From Scheffersomyces stipitis CBS 6054 (lineage: Eukaryota; Ascomycota; Pichiomycetes; Serinales; Debaryomycetaceae), in contig NC_009043.1 in the NCBI RefSeq assembly GCF_000209165.1, forward strand, positions 496,001-560,000: a stretch of DNA of 64,000 nt, read 5' to 3'. The position numbers were made by a program, and so were the translations under genes. Position 1 is the stretch's first letter. Every line of letters begins with the position of its first letter. This document shows positions 1 through 10,375 of the stretch, piece after piece. The notes under the pieces were generated by a model. That model searched no databases, was not told where the DNA came from, and saw nothing but the letters and a program-made list of their open reading frames with translations.

Positions 1-58
1 TTCACCACAAGTCAATTTTTAGTTATCTACTGTAGTAATGCTAGTAATGTAGCCACCC

Positions 59-1123
59 TCACTTTACCTCTCCAAAGTTATAATGCCCCGTCTCCTCCGC
101 ATGCTTACTGGCGCCCGTTTCCCCCACCAAGATCTCGTAGCAGTTCAAGCAACGCACCCGGAACGTCGTAGTGTTGGTCAGATAGTTGCGCGATTGCAAA
201 AGTTTACACAATTTATGGCTGGCTTCTAGAACAGCAGACTCTTCCTTACCTCCACAACTCCAGGAGGTGATGTCATTGGCTTTGTCACCATCCAGGACCG
301 ACAACGTGCTATTGACGGCCACTACGTCGTAATGCACTCCACTGTAGATTAATATGATAAATTTGTCAGGTTGCGGACCCTGCTCTTTTTCAAACGTTAT
401 GAAGTTCCCCAGCTCGATATCCAAGCAATTGATGCGGATTCCAAACCAGTCCGCCAAGATTCCCAACTCGATAGCACCTCCCCACGAATCCTTCTTGATG
501 ATACATTTACAGTAATCCTCGGGCAGCCGCCCCAAAATTGCTTCGTTATATAGTTCTGGCAGATTCTGGATATACGATACAATTACAGAACGCAACTCCA
601 GCGGCGGACTAAATGTTTCATAGGAGCTGTAACCACTGAGAGCATACGAAATAGAGTTGAACATACATGAGTTATCATCGGGAATATTACGAAGAATGAG
701 GTATTTATCCTGTTGCGGAATATATACCGAAGGTATCTCTGTTTCTGAGACAGTTTCAGAAGCTTGTGTTGGTTTTGCAGATGGAATTGCATCACTGGCA
801 GGTGTGTTTCCTCGAGATACGGGAGATGCAGATATACCCAGCTCTTTGGGGTTCTCATCATTTTCGGTTTTTGCAACCATTTCGCCAAATTCAACCAAGA
901 GCTGATCTCCATCTCTGATCTCCGATTCAGCCAACAACTTCGAGGTAGAAGTTAAGTCTACAGACTTAGGAGGAAAACCCGTTTTGATTCCGGTTAAAAT
1001 ATGGCTTTCTATTTCCTTTAGCTCCAGCATGCTGTTAATGGTGTCTAGGAACTGACCAAGTGTCTCTGCCAGATCTGGTGCTACTGTCTTGACAGCTTTG
1101 TTAGACTTCAATCTTAATCTCAT
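59..1123 (-). CDS. OTU1: OTU-family deubiquitinase, Otu1/YOD1
   Basis: This 354-residue protein matches the Otu1/YOD1 deubiquitinases, which bind the Cdc48/p97 ATPase and trim ubiquitin chains in ER-associated degradation. Seen in the sequence: an N-terminal UBX-like (ubiquitin-fold) region at about residues 1-80 with a lone basic start MRLRLKSNK; a low-complexity Ser/Thr/Pro linker at about 85-130; the OTU catalytic core with the DDNSCMFNS motif (Asp150, Cys153) and the catalytic histidine in GVHYDVV (His264); and a C-terminal C2H2 finger (Cys325, Cys328, His341, His347). The domain order and length fit the yeast family (about 300 residues), with a slightly longer linker. The start is the ATG at 1123, and the stop TGA lies at 59-61. 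BUD20 lies upstream on the same strand. Family assignment is strong. Confidence 0.93.
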   Translation of the reverse strand: MRLRLKSNKAVKTVAPDLAETLGQFLDTINSMLELKEIESHILTGIKTGFPPKSVDLTSTSKLLAESEIRDGDQLLVEFGEMVAKTENDENPKELGISASPVSRGNTPASDAIPSAKPTQASETVSETEIPSVYIPQQDKYLILRNIPDDNSCMFNSISYALSGYSSYETFSPPLELRSVIVSYIQNLPELYNEAILGRLPEDYCKCIIKKDSWGGAIELGILADWFGIRINCLDIELGNFITFEKEQGPQPDKFIILIYSGVHYDVVAVNSTLSVLDGDKANDITSWSCGGKEESAVLEASHKLCKLLQSRNYLTNTTTFRVRCLNCYEILVGETGASKHAEETGHYNFGEVK

Positions 1124-1663
1124 GATTTGTCATAAAGCCATAGAGAAGAGAACGTAAATGTCAGATTGAAAATTGAAAGTGCTCAAACAAATTGCAAAAA
1201 AGCCAAAATTTCTAGATTGTATTACTAACGCAAAGTATTATAGAGCCGGCTATGTTCCCCGATATGGAGTATCTGTTAATGGCGTTAATGGTAGATAATG
1301 GTCGAGATTGGTTTCACCTTGTCAAATTCAAGATCTCTACCCTGCACACTACCTCTTGCGTCTTGTCGCAAGATCAGTTTGCGACATACATGCGACAATA
1401 CGTCTAAGATAATCTGATCCATGCTAAATGAACGTATACTAAATGCTGCTTGCTATACCTTATATATGTCCCATATGAATCTCATAGAAGTCTCATATAT
1501 GTCTTAAGTAGTACCATATGCTTTGGCGATGCTAGTGAAATGAAAAGAAACTATTGTACAATGAGGAAATGAAGACTCTGAATTAGTGAAAAATCGCATT
1601 GGATAGTGGAAAAGTCACTTGAAACCTCTGAAACTTTTGCTTATAGAAACTGGAATTGCTACT
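1124..1663. other. OTU1 upstream / BUD20 downstream spacer
   Basis: This 540-base stretch lies between the OTU1 start and the BUD20 stop, both on the minus strand. It holds short imperfect repeats of ATATGTC/TCTCATA around 1460-1510. No gene or RNA was recognised. Confidence 0.5.
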
Positions 1664-2161
1664 CTAATCGGTCATTTCGACTTCGGGTCTTTCTGGCTGT
1701 TGTTGATTCTGTTGTTGCTGTTGTTGAAATTCCTCTGAAGGGACTCCCGTTATTATAGCATCCAAAGTGTCTTTCTTCTGGCCAAGAGCGTCGGCAAACT
1801 CTTCCTTGTTTTCCGATTTGTACTGTTCCAACTGCTTATACTTTTCTACTGACTCCATGAACTTCAACATGTTCACTCCGGCAGCAGCCTCGGCTTCTAA
1901 AGGTGTATATGGCTTCTTCTTTAACTCCCTGACTCTTCTCTTGTGTACTTTTCCTTTGTTGTGACGGTCCAAACTCAATTGGTTCTCGAAGTATTTCGCA
2001 CATTCCACACAGTAGTACTGGCCCAATCCTGGTTTGGTCTCATCTAATGGCTGGTTTTTGAGCTTGTGAATAGACTCTTTAGAGGCCATATCATCGTAGA
2101 TAAGATCAAGATCTCTCGTTCTTCTCTTTGTCTTATATCTCTTCACACTGTATCTTCCCAT
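1664..2161 (-). CDS. BUD20: 60S ribosome export factor, Bud20/ZNF593-like C2H2 protein
   Basis: A 165-residue basic protein of the Bud20/ZNF593 family, shuttling factors that accompany the pre-60S particle out of the nucleus. The N terminus (MGRYSVKRYKTKRRTRDLDL) is the family hallmark. A single U1-type C2H2 finger follows, with Cys51, Cys54, His67 and His73 and basic residues after it (HKRR). The C-terminal half is helical and charged and ends in a glutamine-rich run (about residues 145-155) that is not needed for family identity. The start ATG lies at 2161, 15 bases from a TTAGGG element (2176-2181) resembling a Tbf1 site. It is transcribed divergently from RPL10, so two ribosome-related genes share one intergenic region. 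Assignment is strong. Confidence 0.93.
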   Translation of the reverse strand: MGRYSVKRYKTKRRTRDLDLIYDDMASKESIHKLKNQPLDETKPGLGQYYCVECAKYFENQLSLDRHNKGKVHKRRVRELKKKPYTPLEAEAAAGVNMLKFMESVEKYKQLEQYKSENKEEFADALGQKKDTLDAIITGVPSEEFQQQQQQNQQQPERPEVEMTD

Positions 2162-3022
2162 GTTGTCTGGAGTATTTAGGGTGTGCTTCCTTACAAACTT
2201 GTCAATTTGTTGTGAAACATCGAAATCATAGCTCTAAATTAGTGAAATTTTAATTTTTTTATTAAAGGCGATGGAGCAGAGATGGCGCGTGATCAAGACC
2301 ATGTGATTCTTGGCAGATGATCGGAGCACACGACACATATCACATGATAACGCCACTCTTCTTTCTCATTTCTATTATTCGCATCCTTCGCATTTCAAAC
2401 TCATCTCCCTCAATCTCTTGAGAAAAAAAACAGTCACATTGCACGTGATCATAAATTCACCATGACCGACATAGATGTCGGCTAGAATGAGCATCACGTG
2501 ACCACTCCATCAGCTTACTAAGTATGTCTCCCATAGTTTAGCTCCATAGTGTGCGTTTCTGTCTGCAGTCACCATGCTCACTTTTTTCAGTTCCATAGAA
2601 AAGAAGATTTTTCTCTCTTTTTCTAATACAGTTTTTTCCCCTACTAACCAAGTGTTAATAAAGGTATGTAACCTAAAGATGAGCATGAAGGAGCCCAAAA
2701 CGATGTAGATGACTCGAGCTACTACGACCAAACAGCCCTGGTTTTCCCAGAGACATTTCCGTTGATTTTCGAACGAATAAAGACCATATTGGAGGCCTTC
2801 CAGATTGATTTGTCATCTCCAATTTTCAGTAGAGGAAGTATAAAAGGAGACGTACAACCACATTTATTTGTCCTCAGTCTTTTCCCAAGAGATCATCAGA
2901 GTAGCCTATCGTTTCCAAACGTGTGTAGATTGCCTGGAGTAAATTTCAGTTCGTTTTGGCGTTCCTACGTTGTGCTTTGTTTCCATTAGTAAGCATTATA
3001 TACTAACATAATTTCAGACAAG
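2162..3022. promoter_or_regulatory. Bidirectional BUD20-RPL10 promoter region
   Basis: Two CACGTG palindromes (2442-2447 and 2495-2500) and a TTAGGG element (2176-2181) lie between two divergent ribosome-related genes. In Candida albicans, ribosomal-protein genes are controlled by Tbf1 together with Cbf1, whose core sites are of these types; use of these sites here is inferred. Two short open frames in the region (near 2510-2731 and 2762-2989) have no recognisable protein and overlap the probable leader intron. A TATAAAAG lies at 2839-2846, so a second, unspliced transcription start is possible. Confidence 0.55.
2664..3017 (+). other. Probable 5'-UTR intron of RPL10
   Basis: A consensus branch point TACTAAC (3001-3007) is followed 10 bases later by TTTCAG ending at 3017, five bases before the RPL10 ATG at 3023. 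The best upstream donor is GTATGTAA at 2664-2671, giving an intron of about 354 bases wholly in the leader. Leader and early introns are common in yeast ribosomal-protein genes. The acceptor side is convincing. The donor is less certain: another GTATGT exists at 2522, and the TATA-like element at 2839 would start transcription inside the intron. Confidence 0.6.
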
Positions 3023-3685
3023 ATGGCTAGAAGACCAGCTAGATGTTACAGATACTGTAAGAACAAGCCTTACCCAAAGTCCAGATACAACAGAGCTGTC
3101 CCAGACGCTAAGATCAGAATCTACGATTTGGGTAGAAAGAAGGCTCAAGTCGATGAATTCCCATTGTGTGTCCACTTGGTTTCTAACGAATTAGAACAAT
3201 TGTCCTCGGAAGCTTTGGAAGCTGCCCGTATCTGTGCCAACAAGTATATCACCAAGGTTTCTGGTAGAGATTCTTTCCACTTGAGAGTCAGAGTCCACCC
3301 ATTCCACGTCTTGAGAATCAACAAGATGTTGTCGTGTGCCGGTGCCGATAGATTGCAACAAGGTATGAGAGGTGCTTGGGGTAAGCCACATGGTCTTGCT
3401 GCCAGAGTCTCTATTGGTCAAATTATCATGTCCTGTAGAACCAAGGACTCCAACAAGGAAGTCGTTATTGAAGGTTTGAGAAGAGCCAGATACAAGTTCC
3501 CAGGTCAACAAAAGATCATTATTTCTAAGAAGTGGGGTTTCACTCCTTTGAACAGAGACGAATACGTTGCTAAGAAGCAAAACGGTGAAGTCAAGGATGA
3601 TGGTGCTTACGTCAAGTTCTTGTCCAGAAAGGGTAACTTAGAAGCCAACTTGAGACAGTTCCCAGACTACCAATACCAAGCTTAA
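3023..3685 (+). CDS. RPL10: 60S ribosomal protein L10 (uL16)
   Basis: A 220-residue protein that matches eukaryotic ribosomal protein L10/uL16 from end to end, from [20 protein letters not shown] through the conserved central loop (about residues 100-115, before the GAWGKP segment) to the basic C-terminal half. uL16 is loaded late onto the pre-60S subunit in the cytoplasm and sits near the peptidyl-transferase centre and the P-site tRNA. Codon use is strongly biased (AGA for Arg, GGT for Gly, TTG for Leu, few CTG), as expected for a very highly expressed gene. Length agrees with yeast L10 (221). The coding part has no intron; a probable leader intron precedes it. Very secure. Confidence 0.98.
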   Translation: MARRPARCYRYCKNKPYPKSRYNRAVPDAKIRIYDLGRKKAQVDEFPLCVHLVSNELEQLSSEALEAARICANKYITKVSGRDSFHLRVRVHPFHVLRINKMLSCAGADRLQQGMRGAWGKPHGLAARVSIGQIIMSCRTKDSNKEVVIEGLRRARYKFPGQQKIIISKKWGFTPLNRDEYVAKKQNGEVKDDGAYVKFLSRKGNLEANLRQFPDYQYQA

Positions 3686-4940
3686 ATGCGGTTGATTCCC
3701 ATCAAAAGTATTTACTGTTGCTATTGTAGCTGATATTGTCAATTTTTGTACATTTTAATAACACACCTTGCTTAAGAATAATTGTAGTGAAGATAACATC
3801 TTAGGGAAGTTTAGTAGCGACACTGACTTATTTTGTTTAGTAAGATTTGTTGACCTCTTTTGTATATATTACAGAGATGTGGTGGCGAGTAGAGAAGGCA
3901 GATTTGAGAGCTCCCGAAAGATATGGACCATACTGTTGATAGTGCTTACTCTGACAGAGTGTAGCACAAGATAGAATATGTTCTTCTCCTCAATACCTCT
4001 ATATCAGTTGATGCTGAAGCTTGCTATTACCATACTGTTTCAACCTTGAGTTGCATCTTTATGTGAAACTCAAGAACATTCTTTGATCTTTTGAAGAGAC
4101 TGCTCAGATTCTGTAAGCGAGATGAAACTTCAAGTAAGCAGAAGCGGAACATCAAAATAATCTAAAATAAGGATCTCAAACATGAAGCAACTTACAGGGA
4201 AGTAAATACAAGGTCTTACATCATATACGATACAACTTTGTCTTTCTAAGTCTAGTTACTACCAAGAACATTTGGGTGCAAAATCCTAGAACATATAGTT
4301 AGATAAGCTTGTACCTCCCTCAAAATCAGTGCCTGAAAAGTCAGTAAAATTCTGCAAATCCCAACGGAAGTCTTCTAGTGTCTACAAACCAAATACGATA
4401 TCCACAACCATCATCTTACACCTTGGAATCTGGCTATCATCTCTTGTGTTTTGGGATCTGATTTTCCCATTGTCTGTCTGCCGCACCACGATGGAAAAAT
4501 GTGTTCCCAATCCGGAAAAGTGAGACAGACAGAAGAAGACACCTGTTCACCACAACAGCCAGCCAACCGTATTTTTCAACAAAAACGACCAGGCTCACCA
4601 GCCACAGGCGTCCAAGCAAGATACGTGTCCAAAACACACAGAATCCGAATCAAAAACACTTCTATAATTGTAATTGCTCAGCCTTTCATTTAGTTATTTC
4701 GGACAATTAAACTTGTGTCTGACATCCACAGCACTGAGCCTCAAAAAATATACACGGTGTCGATGAAATTTTCGCATCTGAATGCAGGAGGCAGATAAAG
4801 CTTTCGGACAATTTTCGTTCAGACTACTATAAATACAAACACGAACAGACATGTGTTCACTTTTTTCTAGAGTGAATTTGAATTGACTTTGATTTTTAAC
4901 AAATCTCACTTCACAGACCGCTACCCAGTATATACACAAA
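3686..4940. other. RPL10-SEC53 intergenic region
   Basis: This 1.25-kb non-coding stretch contains the RPL10 3' end and the SEC53 promoter. Only short frames occur, several lacking an ATG, and a 116-residue minus-strand frame (4694-5044) overlaps the start of SEC53. A TACGTGTCC element at 4622-4630 resembles an unfolded-protein-response site, which would suit SEC53, but this is weak. No structural RNA was recognised. Confidence 0.5.
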
Positions 4941-5696
4941 ATGTCATTTGCCAGCAAGGAAAACCCAAAGACTTTGGTGTTGTTTGATGTCGATGGAACT
5001 TTGACTCCAGCCAGATTGTTCATTTCTGACGAGATGAAGAGCACTTTGGAAAAGTTGAGAAAGAAGGTTGTTGTTGGCTTCGTTGGAGGCTCGGACTTGA
5101 AGAAGCAAGTTGAACAGTTGGGTCCAAATGTTTTGCAAGACTTTGACTACTGTTTCTCTGAAAACGGTTTGACTGCTTACAAGTTAGGTAAGGAATTGGC
5201 TTCGCAGTCTTTCATCACCTGGATCGGCGAAGAGAAGTACAACAAGTTGGCCAAGTTCATCTTGAAGTACTTGTCTGAGCTCGACCTTCCAATCAGAAGA
5301 GGTACCTTCATTGAATTCAGAAACGGTATGATCAATGTCTCCCCTATCGGAAGAAATGCTTCTACCCAAGAAAGAAAAGACTACGAAAAGTACGACAAGG
5401 AACACAAGATTAGAGAGAATTTTGTTACTGCCTTGAAGGAAAACTTCGCAGACTACGGCTTGACCTACTCCATCGGTGGCGAGATCTCGTTCGATGTCTT
5501 CCCAACCGGTTGGGACAAGACCTACTGTTTGCAACATGTTGCTGACGAGCACTTCGAAGAAATCCACTTCTTTGGTGACAAGTCCTACAAGGGAGGTAAC
5601 GATTACGAGATCTACGAAGACAAAAGAACCATTGGTCATGCCGTCAACTCCCCAGCTGACACCATTAGAATCTTGAACGATATCTTTAAATTGTAA
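4941..5696 (+). CDS. SEC53: Phosphomannomutase
   Basis: A 251-residue protein of the eukaryotic phosphomannomutase (PMM) family, which interconverts mannose-6-phosphate and mannose-1-phosphate in the cytosol and so feeds GDP-mannose into N- and O-glycosylation, GPI anchors and mannan. The HAD-superfamily motif FDVDGTLT gives the catalytic aspartates Asp16 and Asp18. The conserved GGSD, the substrate-binding [14 protein letters not shown] segment (about residues 130-143) and the late FFGDK(S/T)..GGND metal-binding motif are all present. Length agrees with Saccharomyces Sec53 (254). Codon bias is high, consistent with strong expression. Two tandem ACCCTAAA-like units occur just after the stop codon (about 5701-5718). 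The nearby MNN4 paralogues use the same mannose donor pool. Assignment is very secure. Confidence 0.97.
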   Translation: MSFASKENPKTLVLFDVDGTLTPARLFISDEMKSTLEKLRKKVVVGFVGGSDLKKQVEQLGPNVLQDFDYCFSENGLTAYKLGKELASQSFITWIGEEKYNKLAKFILKYLSELDLPIRRGTFIEFRNGMINVSPIGRNASTQERKDYEKYDKEHKIRENFVTALKENFADYGLTYSIGGEISFDVFPTGWDKTYCLQHVADEHFEEIHFFGDKSYKGGNDYEIYEDKRTIGHAVNSPADTIRILNDIFKL

Positions 5697-5952
5697 GCTA
5701 ACCCTAAATACCCTAAATTATAATCAACATACTCATAGACAATATCAGAGTAAAGTAGAGACAGACAGTAGGACTGCCGTACTAATATGGAATTCTAGAA
5801 GTTAGGAATTAGTGCATGTTATAGATCTGTAATTCAGACTGTAAAAGACATTATGTACATATATTAGGTATGAAGTGAAGTAGTATGACGAAAGTTAAGA
5901 TAGATTAGATATGGCGATTGGCATGATCTCTGGCATGCTCAATAAGATAGAT

Positions 5953-7761
5953 TCACTTTCTGAATCTCAATACAAGATAGCTGCCCAATCTATAGACAAA
6001 GATAATTGCTATGAGTACTCCAACCCAAAGACCCTTAGAGTAGTTGGAGTAACCCAAGTTGTCCAATACAGCAGTACCTTGAACCATACATTGATCAGCC
6101 AAAGGAGAATCGAACATACAATGACATTGAGAATCACAGTTAAAGTTACGGTTGGAGAATTCGTTGAACATCATACCTTGGAACACATATCTCTGGTAGT
6201 CGATCCAGTAGAAGGTGTAGTACCAGAATTTGTTCAAAATGTTGGAAGGAACCAAGAAACCACCCACAGACATCCATAACCCATTGGCAAACGCAGTGAG
6301 TGCCAACGAGATGACAAAGTTCGGGAAGATAGAGGCAATAAAGATTGTCATGGACTCGGCTGCTACCAAGTCCAAGAACAACCACATTAGATAGTAGAAG
6401 AAACCAGTGGCACTTTTGTTGAAGTTGCACATGAAGAAGGTTATGATGCTAAACACCAGAGCAATGAGGAAAAGGAAGGGCAACCCAATAATGAAATTAG
6501 AGACTGTGAAAGCAAAAGGTCCATACAAACCATTTAAACGTTCCTTTTTATACGAATGATAGTCTTCAATGAAAGATGGGATATAGGCAACAGACATGAA
6601 AGACATAAACGCTCCAGAGAAGAAGATAGCATTAATAAATGGCTGGATATTCTTCTGGCCATTTCCCAACCTTAACCAAACAGTACCCATAAGAATGGCT
6701 AAGCCCAAGTACATGAAAAGACGAACATAGTAGGTGAAGATGTCTCGTCTGGCTTTAATGAGCAATCGCTGGAGTAACACCCGTGTGTTTAGAACTTCTT
6801 TCTGAAACGACGTTGACTGCTGGTATCTTTCGTCAATAACATCGTCTGATTTCATCTGCTCAAAAGCACCGACCGCTTCGATTGGTGTCACATGGCTGTT
6901 CCATTTGTCGACAAGAATGCTGAGGACGTCCTGGCGGTCGTCATCAATGACTGAAGACGAGAAGTCGGTATTGATCAAGTCCAATACAAACTCTGAAGGG
7001 TTGATGTAGGCTGGAATCAGGAAACCGATCGACTCGAAGTATTTCACCAATTTGTCCACCCTGTCGTTATAAACAGTTTTACCTCTGGATAAAAAGAGGA
7101 CTTTGTCAAACAATTCGAATGTGTATGTTGAAGGCTGGTGAATCGAACAGATAACAGCCATGTTTTCTTCTTCAGCAACCCGTTTAATCATGCTGACCAC
7201 TTCTCTTGAAGCTACAGAGTCCAAACCAGAGGTAGGTTCATCCAAAAACAAAATCGATGGGTAAGTGATGATCTGCGAAGCAATACTGACTCTTCTCTTC
7301 TGACCACCAGAAATGCCCTTCTGAATAGGGTTTCCAATCTTGACATTTTTCTGGTTCTGTAACCCCAATAATTCTATAGTTCTATCTACGGCCTCCTTGC
7401 GGTACTGGCCCCTGAGTTGGGAGAAACGAGCAGAGAAATCGACTGTTTCTTGCACAGTCAACGAACCAATCAATGAGTCTTCCTGTTCTACATAGCTGGA
7501 AAGCTGTTTCATCATGGACAAACTGGCATGTTCGCCGTTAACATATATATCTCCAGTCTGCACAGCCAGTCTGGGGTTGTTTCTGTGGGCCAATATGTTT
7601 AATAGGGTTGTCTTTCCGGAACCAGAAGGACCCATAAGGGCCATAATTTCTCCAGCCTGGACTTCGCCACTGGCATTATCGATCAAACAGACAGAATTGT
7701 TTTTAGACTTGATTTTTAGCGAGACATTGCTCCATCTGAAGGAGTCTACTTTAGTATGCAT
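5953..7761 (-). CDS. ABCG (White/PDR-like) half-size transporter
   Basis: A 602-residue half-transporter of the ABCG type: one N-terminal nucleotide-binding domain followed by one membrane domain. Seen: Walker A GPSGSGKT at about residues 44-51, ABC signature SGGQKR at 151-156, Walker B ILFLDEPTSGLDS from 170, H-loop CSIHQPS, and six hydrophobic segments after about residue 340. Half-size ABCG proteins must dimerise; known members move sterols, lipids or hydrophobic compounds, but substrate cannot be read here. The frame continues upstream to a GTG at 7812, but the first ATG is at 7761 and is taken as the start. It is not the Adp1 architecture, which carries an extra N-terminal region. A CACGTG palindrome lies at 7917-7922, upstream. 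Family secure, function unknown. Confidence 0.88.
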   Translation of the reverse strand: MHTKVDSFRWSNVSLKIKSKNNSVCLIDNASGEVQAGEIMALMGPSGSGKTTLLNILAHRNNPRLAVQTGDIYVNGEHASLSMMKQLSSYVEQEDSLIGSLTVQETVDFSARFSQLRGQYRKEAVDRTIELLGLQNQKNVKIGNPIQKGISGGQKRRVSIASQIITYPSILFLDEPTSGLDSVASREVVSMIKRVAEEENMAVICSIHQPSTYTFELFDKVLFLSRGKTVYNDRVDKLVKYFESIGFLIPAYINPSEFVLDLINTDFSSSVIDDDRQDVLSILVDKWNSHVTPIEAVGAFEQMKSDDVIDERYQQSTSFQKEVLNTRVLLQRLLIKARRDIFTYYVRLFMYLGLAILMGTVWLRLGNGQKNIQPFINAIFFSGAFMSFMSVAYIPSFIEDYHSYKKERLNGLYGPFAFTVSNFIIGLPFLFLIALVFSIITFFMCNFNKSATGFFYYLMWLFLDLVAAESMTIFIASIFPNFVISLALTAFANGLWMSVGGFLVPSNILNKFWYYTFYWIDYQRYVFQGMMFNEFSNRNFNCDSQCHCMFDSPLADQCMVQGTAVLDNLGYSNYSKGLWVGVLIAIIFVYRLGSYLVLRFRK

Positions 7762-8314
7762 CGGAAATGGCTGCGAAATGATGTATAATTTTGCAGCCGA
7801 GATAACCACCACTAAAACTGCTGTGGCGTATCACGTCAGATGAGATGATCAACTGTGGATTTTTTCTTTTTATAGACAGATAACGACAAACCCCGAGGGA
7901 TTTGACTTCATATCATCACGTGATATTATCAATGTGATTGGGGATAATGGAATTCTACCTGGTTCCAAGGTACCAAGTTAAGAGGCTTACATGTTAATAG
8001 TACAGTATGGTGAATCCTGTAAGCTTTGGTATTGTGTCTGCAAAAGGGAAGTATTGGAAACTTCTGGAGGTTCCTACAACAGATTAAATCGGTCACATTT
8101 CTGTCTGGTAGGAAAGAGATTCGTTTTGTGTACTATTTTGCAACCATTTTTTAGTCTACAATCTCTACATTCTGTAGAGGTATTTCATTAAGAAACTTTC
8201 ATTTCTGTTTCTACGTTGCTAATCGACACCATAAAAGTTCAACTTTTCCTTGCAGTTTGCCCGATCTTTATAAGAATTTATTTAGAATGTAGTTCAGCTA
8301 TTCATATATACAAT
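7762..8314. promoter_or_regulatory. ABC transporter promoter / FMP25 downstream region
   Basis: This 553-base spacer includes a CACGTG at 7917-7922 inside a longer dyad (ATCACGTGAT), upstream of the ABCG gene. Nothing else was recognised. Confidence 0.45.
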
Positions 8315-10375
8315 TTATACACGTCTGTAGAAGATGGCCGACGCTTGGTCACCAGCAACCACAACCTGTTCAATAGCAGATCCGTTCGGTAACTGATGGT
8401 TGTGCAATATCTGTAATCTTCCATTGTTGATATCATTCACCTTCGCAGCCAACTTCTTCTTAGAAGCAACCTTATCGTTGCCAGAATCTATGTCTTGTGG
8501 TTCCACCAACTTGGGCAATTGCACCGGTTTGGAGCTCTTCACAGCCTTACCATTACCAAACTGACCAGCTTCGTTGTCTCCAAATACCATAACATCTTTG
8601 TACTTACCTTCGTTTTCCAATGTTACGAACGCATGATTTGATCCAATACTAATATCCTTGATGCCGATATTGGCCACCTGGTTACGTTCTTCACTATATT
8701 CCGACAAGTTAAGCAAGGTTTTGATGATCTGAGGTTGGGCACAGACGTGCAAGTATCTGTTACCACCCAATTGACCTTTGAGCCCATTGCCAAAACTCAA
8801 AAGAATTTGCTGATCCTTAGAAGCATCTACTGGATCCAAATATTTAAGCTGAATATATGAAGTTTCGCTGCCGGCATCGACCTTGGTTACAGTAAAGTTG
8901 TTGGAGTCTACAGCCTTGTCAACTACGTTTCTGGCGATTCTCTTAAAGTCTTCAGCCGCAAATACTCTCTTGGGAATCGGCTGGAAGTCAGTCCTGTAGT
9001 TCATCTCAATTCCACATTCTCCATAAGAGTTTCTTCCCCATGTCCAGATGTTGTTATGTGAATCTGATGCGATACTGTGGTAGGATCCAGCAGCAATGCT
9101 GGTGAACTTTCTGGAGTAGACCTGTTTTGAACCATCCTTGTTTATGTGGACCTCATGGTTCAAGTTTGTCAACTCGTAGACCTTGTCTTCTGGAACCTCT
9201 TTGGATTCGGACAAGGGTGACAACAAAGGCAATCCATACTGGCCGTAGTTCTTTCCATTTCTATCAGTACTAGCCACATACAACTTACCAGATTCTCCAA
9301 GAAGCAAAAGATGTGACTTTCCAGTTGAGATTTGGCGGATCTTTTCTGTCAAGTCAAGCATTTTAAAGTTGTTGACTTGGGAAATACCTAACCAGTTTCT
9401 AGATTTAGAACCTTTGAACTCTACTTCTTTATCCACTCTAGGCAAATAGGCAACTTCTCCCTTACTGGACAATACATAGACGTACTTGCTAGAGATTTGG
9501 CACAGAGCAGCTTTGAAGGGCAACTTGCACAACTTTGGCTCCTTGAGCGCTGGACAAGACTGGAATACCTGGCCTTTCTCATTTACTACAACCAACAAAT
9601 CTTTAGCAATCTTGACATCAGCAAGCAATTGACCATCGAAGAAGTTGACTCTGGAGGGAAACTTCAGCTTATTGTGAGAACCAAACATGTAAAGTCCTGC
9701 CTCACTATGTGAATCTTTGAGACCAGAAACCATGTCGTCGGTGATTTCCTCAGTCATTTTATTTACAAGGTAATTGATGTTTTTGGTATTTTTAGTAGGA
9801 TCCTTCATGTCCTTGGCTTTAGAGTCTTCGATTTTGTATGTGATATCGGCAAGTAAGGAGGTTTTCACATATTCTCGGTTCATGAAGAGCCGATGTCCTC
9901 CTATGATTATGATCAAGGCTCCTATTCCTATACCTACACCTTTCATTCTCTCCGTAAACTCAAACTTCTTTCTCTGTTCCTTCTGGCGCTTCTGGAAGTC
10001 CTGATGGACAATATGAAGCTGTTCCTTGTATTCGGGACTTCCTGGCTTGAGATTGGCCAAACGGGGATCGCTTTCAATGATGGCATTGATATCGTTAGAT
10101 TCGTCTGCATCTTCGTTCTGGAATCTTCTGTCGATTTTCAGATGGTATTTAGATGAGTTATGTTCTTCTTCAAATTTGGGGTTGATTTCGGAGTCGATTT
10201 CATCCAAACTTTTGAAGTTGTCGCCAAACCGGTAGTGGGTCTTGCTTTTGTTGAACTCTTCGATGGAGTTGAACTTCTTCTGATTCTGGGAGTATAGCCT
10301 GAAAAAAGCAAGATATTTTGAATTCGACAGAGCACGAGCACAGTGTCGAGCTATAAGGCTCGTAGACCTATACAT
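8315..10375 (-). CDS. FMP25: Mitochondrial RCC1-repeat protein, Fmp25-like
   Basis: A 686-residue protein resembling yeast Fmp25, a mitochondrial inner-membrane protein with RCC1-type beta-propeller repeats implicated in assembly of respiratory complex III. Seen: an Arg/Ser-rich N terminus (about residues 1-30, RHCARALSNSK) typical of a presequence; a charged linker; one transmembrane helix at about residues 145-164 (GVGIGIGALIIIIGG); then RCC1-like blades, the clearest being NIWTWGRNSYGECG and VMVFGDNEAGQFGNGK. The arrangement suggests a membrane-anchored propeller in the intermembrane space or matrix. It is longer than the Saccharomyces protein (about 583). It is divergent from FMP32, another mitochondrial gene. 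Family call is good; the molecular role in this organism is inferred. Confidence 0.82.
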   Translation of the reverse strand: MYRSTSLIARHCARALSNSKYLAFFRLYSQNQKKFNSIEEFNKSKTHYRFGDNFKSLDEIDSEINPKFEEEHNSSKYHLKIDRRFQNEDADESNDINAIIESDPRLANLKPGSPEYKEQLHIVHQDFQKRQKEQRKKFEFTERMKGVGIGIGALIIIIGGHRLFMNREYVKTSLLADITYKIEDSKAKDMKDPTKNTKNINYLVNKMTEEITDDMVSGLKDSHSEAGLYMFGSHNKLKFPSRVNFFDGQLLADVKIAKDLLVVVNEKGQVFQSCPALKEPKLCKLPFKAALCQISSKYVYVLSSKGEVAYLPRVDKEVEFKGSKSRNWLGISQVNNFKMLDLTEKIRQISTGKSHLLLLGESGKLYVASTDRNGKNYGQYGLPLLSPLSESKEVPEDKVYELTNLNHEVHINKDGSKQVYSRKFTSIAAGSYHSIASDSHNNIWTWGRNSYGECGIEMNYRTDFQPIPKRVFAAEDFKRIARNVVDKAVDSNNFTVTKVDAGSETSYIQLKYLDPVDASKDQQILLSFGNGLKGQLGGNRYLHVCAQPQIIKTLLNLSEYSEERNQVANIGIKDISIGSNHAFVTLENEGKYKDVMVFGDNEAGQFGNGKAVKSSKPVQLPKLVEPQDIDSGNDKVASKKKLAAKVNDINNGRLQILHNHQLPNGSAIEQVVVAGDQASAIFYRRV

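Noticed and set aside
4694..5044. 116-codon minus-strand frame overlapping the SEC53 start
   Set aside because: It is antisense to SEC53 and its promoter, with no protein-family feature.
7762..7812. GTG-initiated extension of the ABCG transporter
   Set aside because: Yeast nuclear genes rarely start at GTG; the first ATG at 7761 already precedes the complete nucleotide-binding domain.
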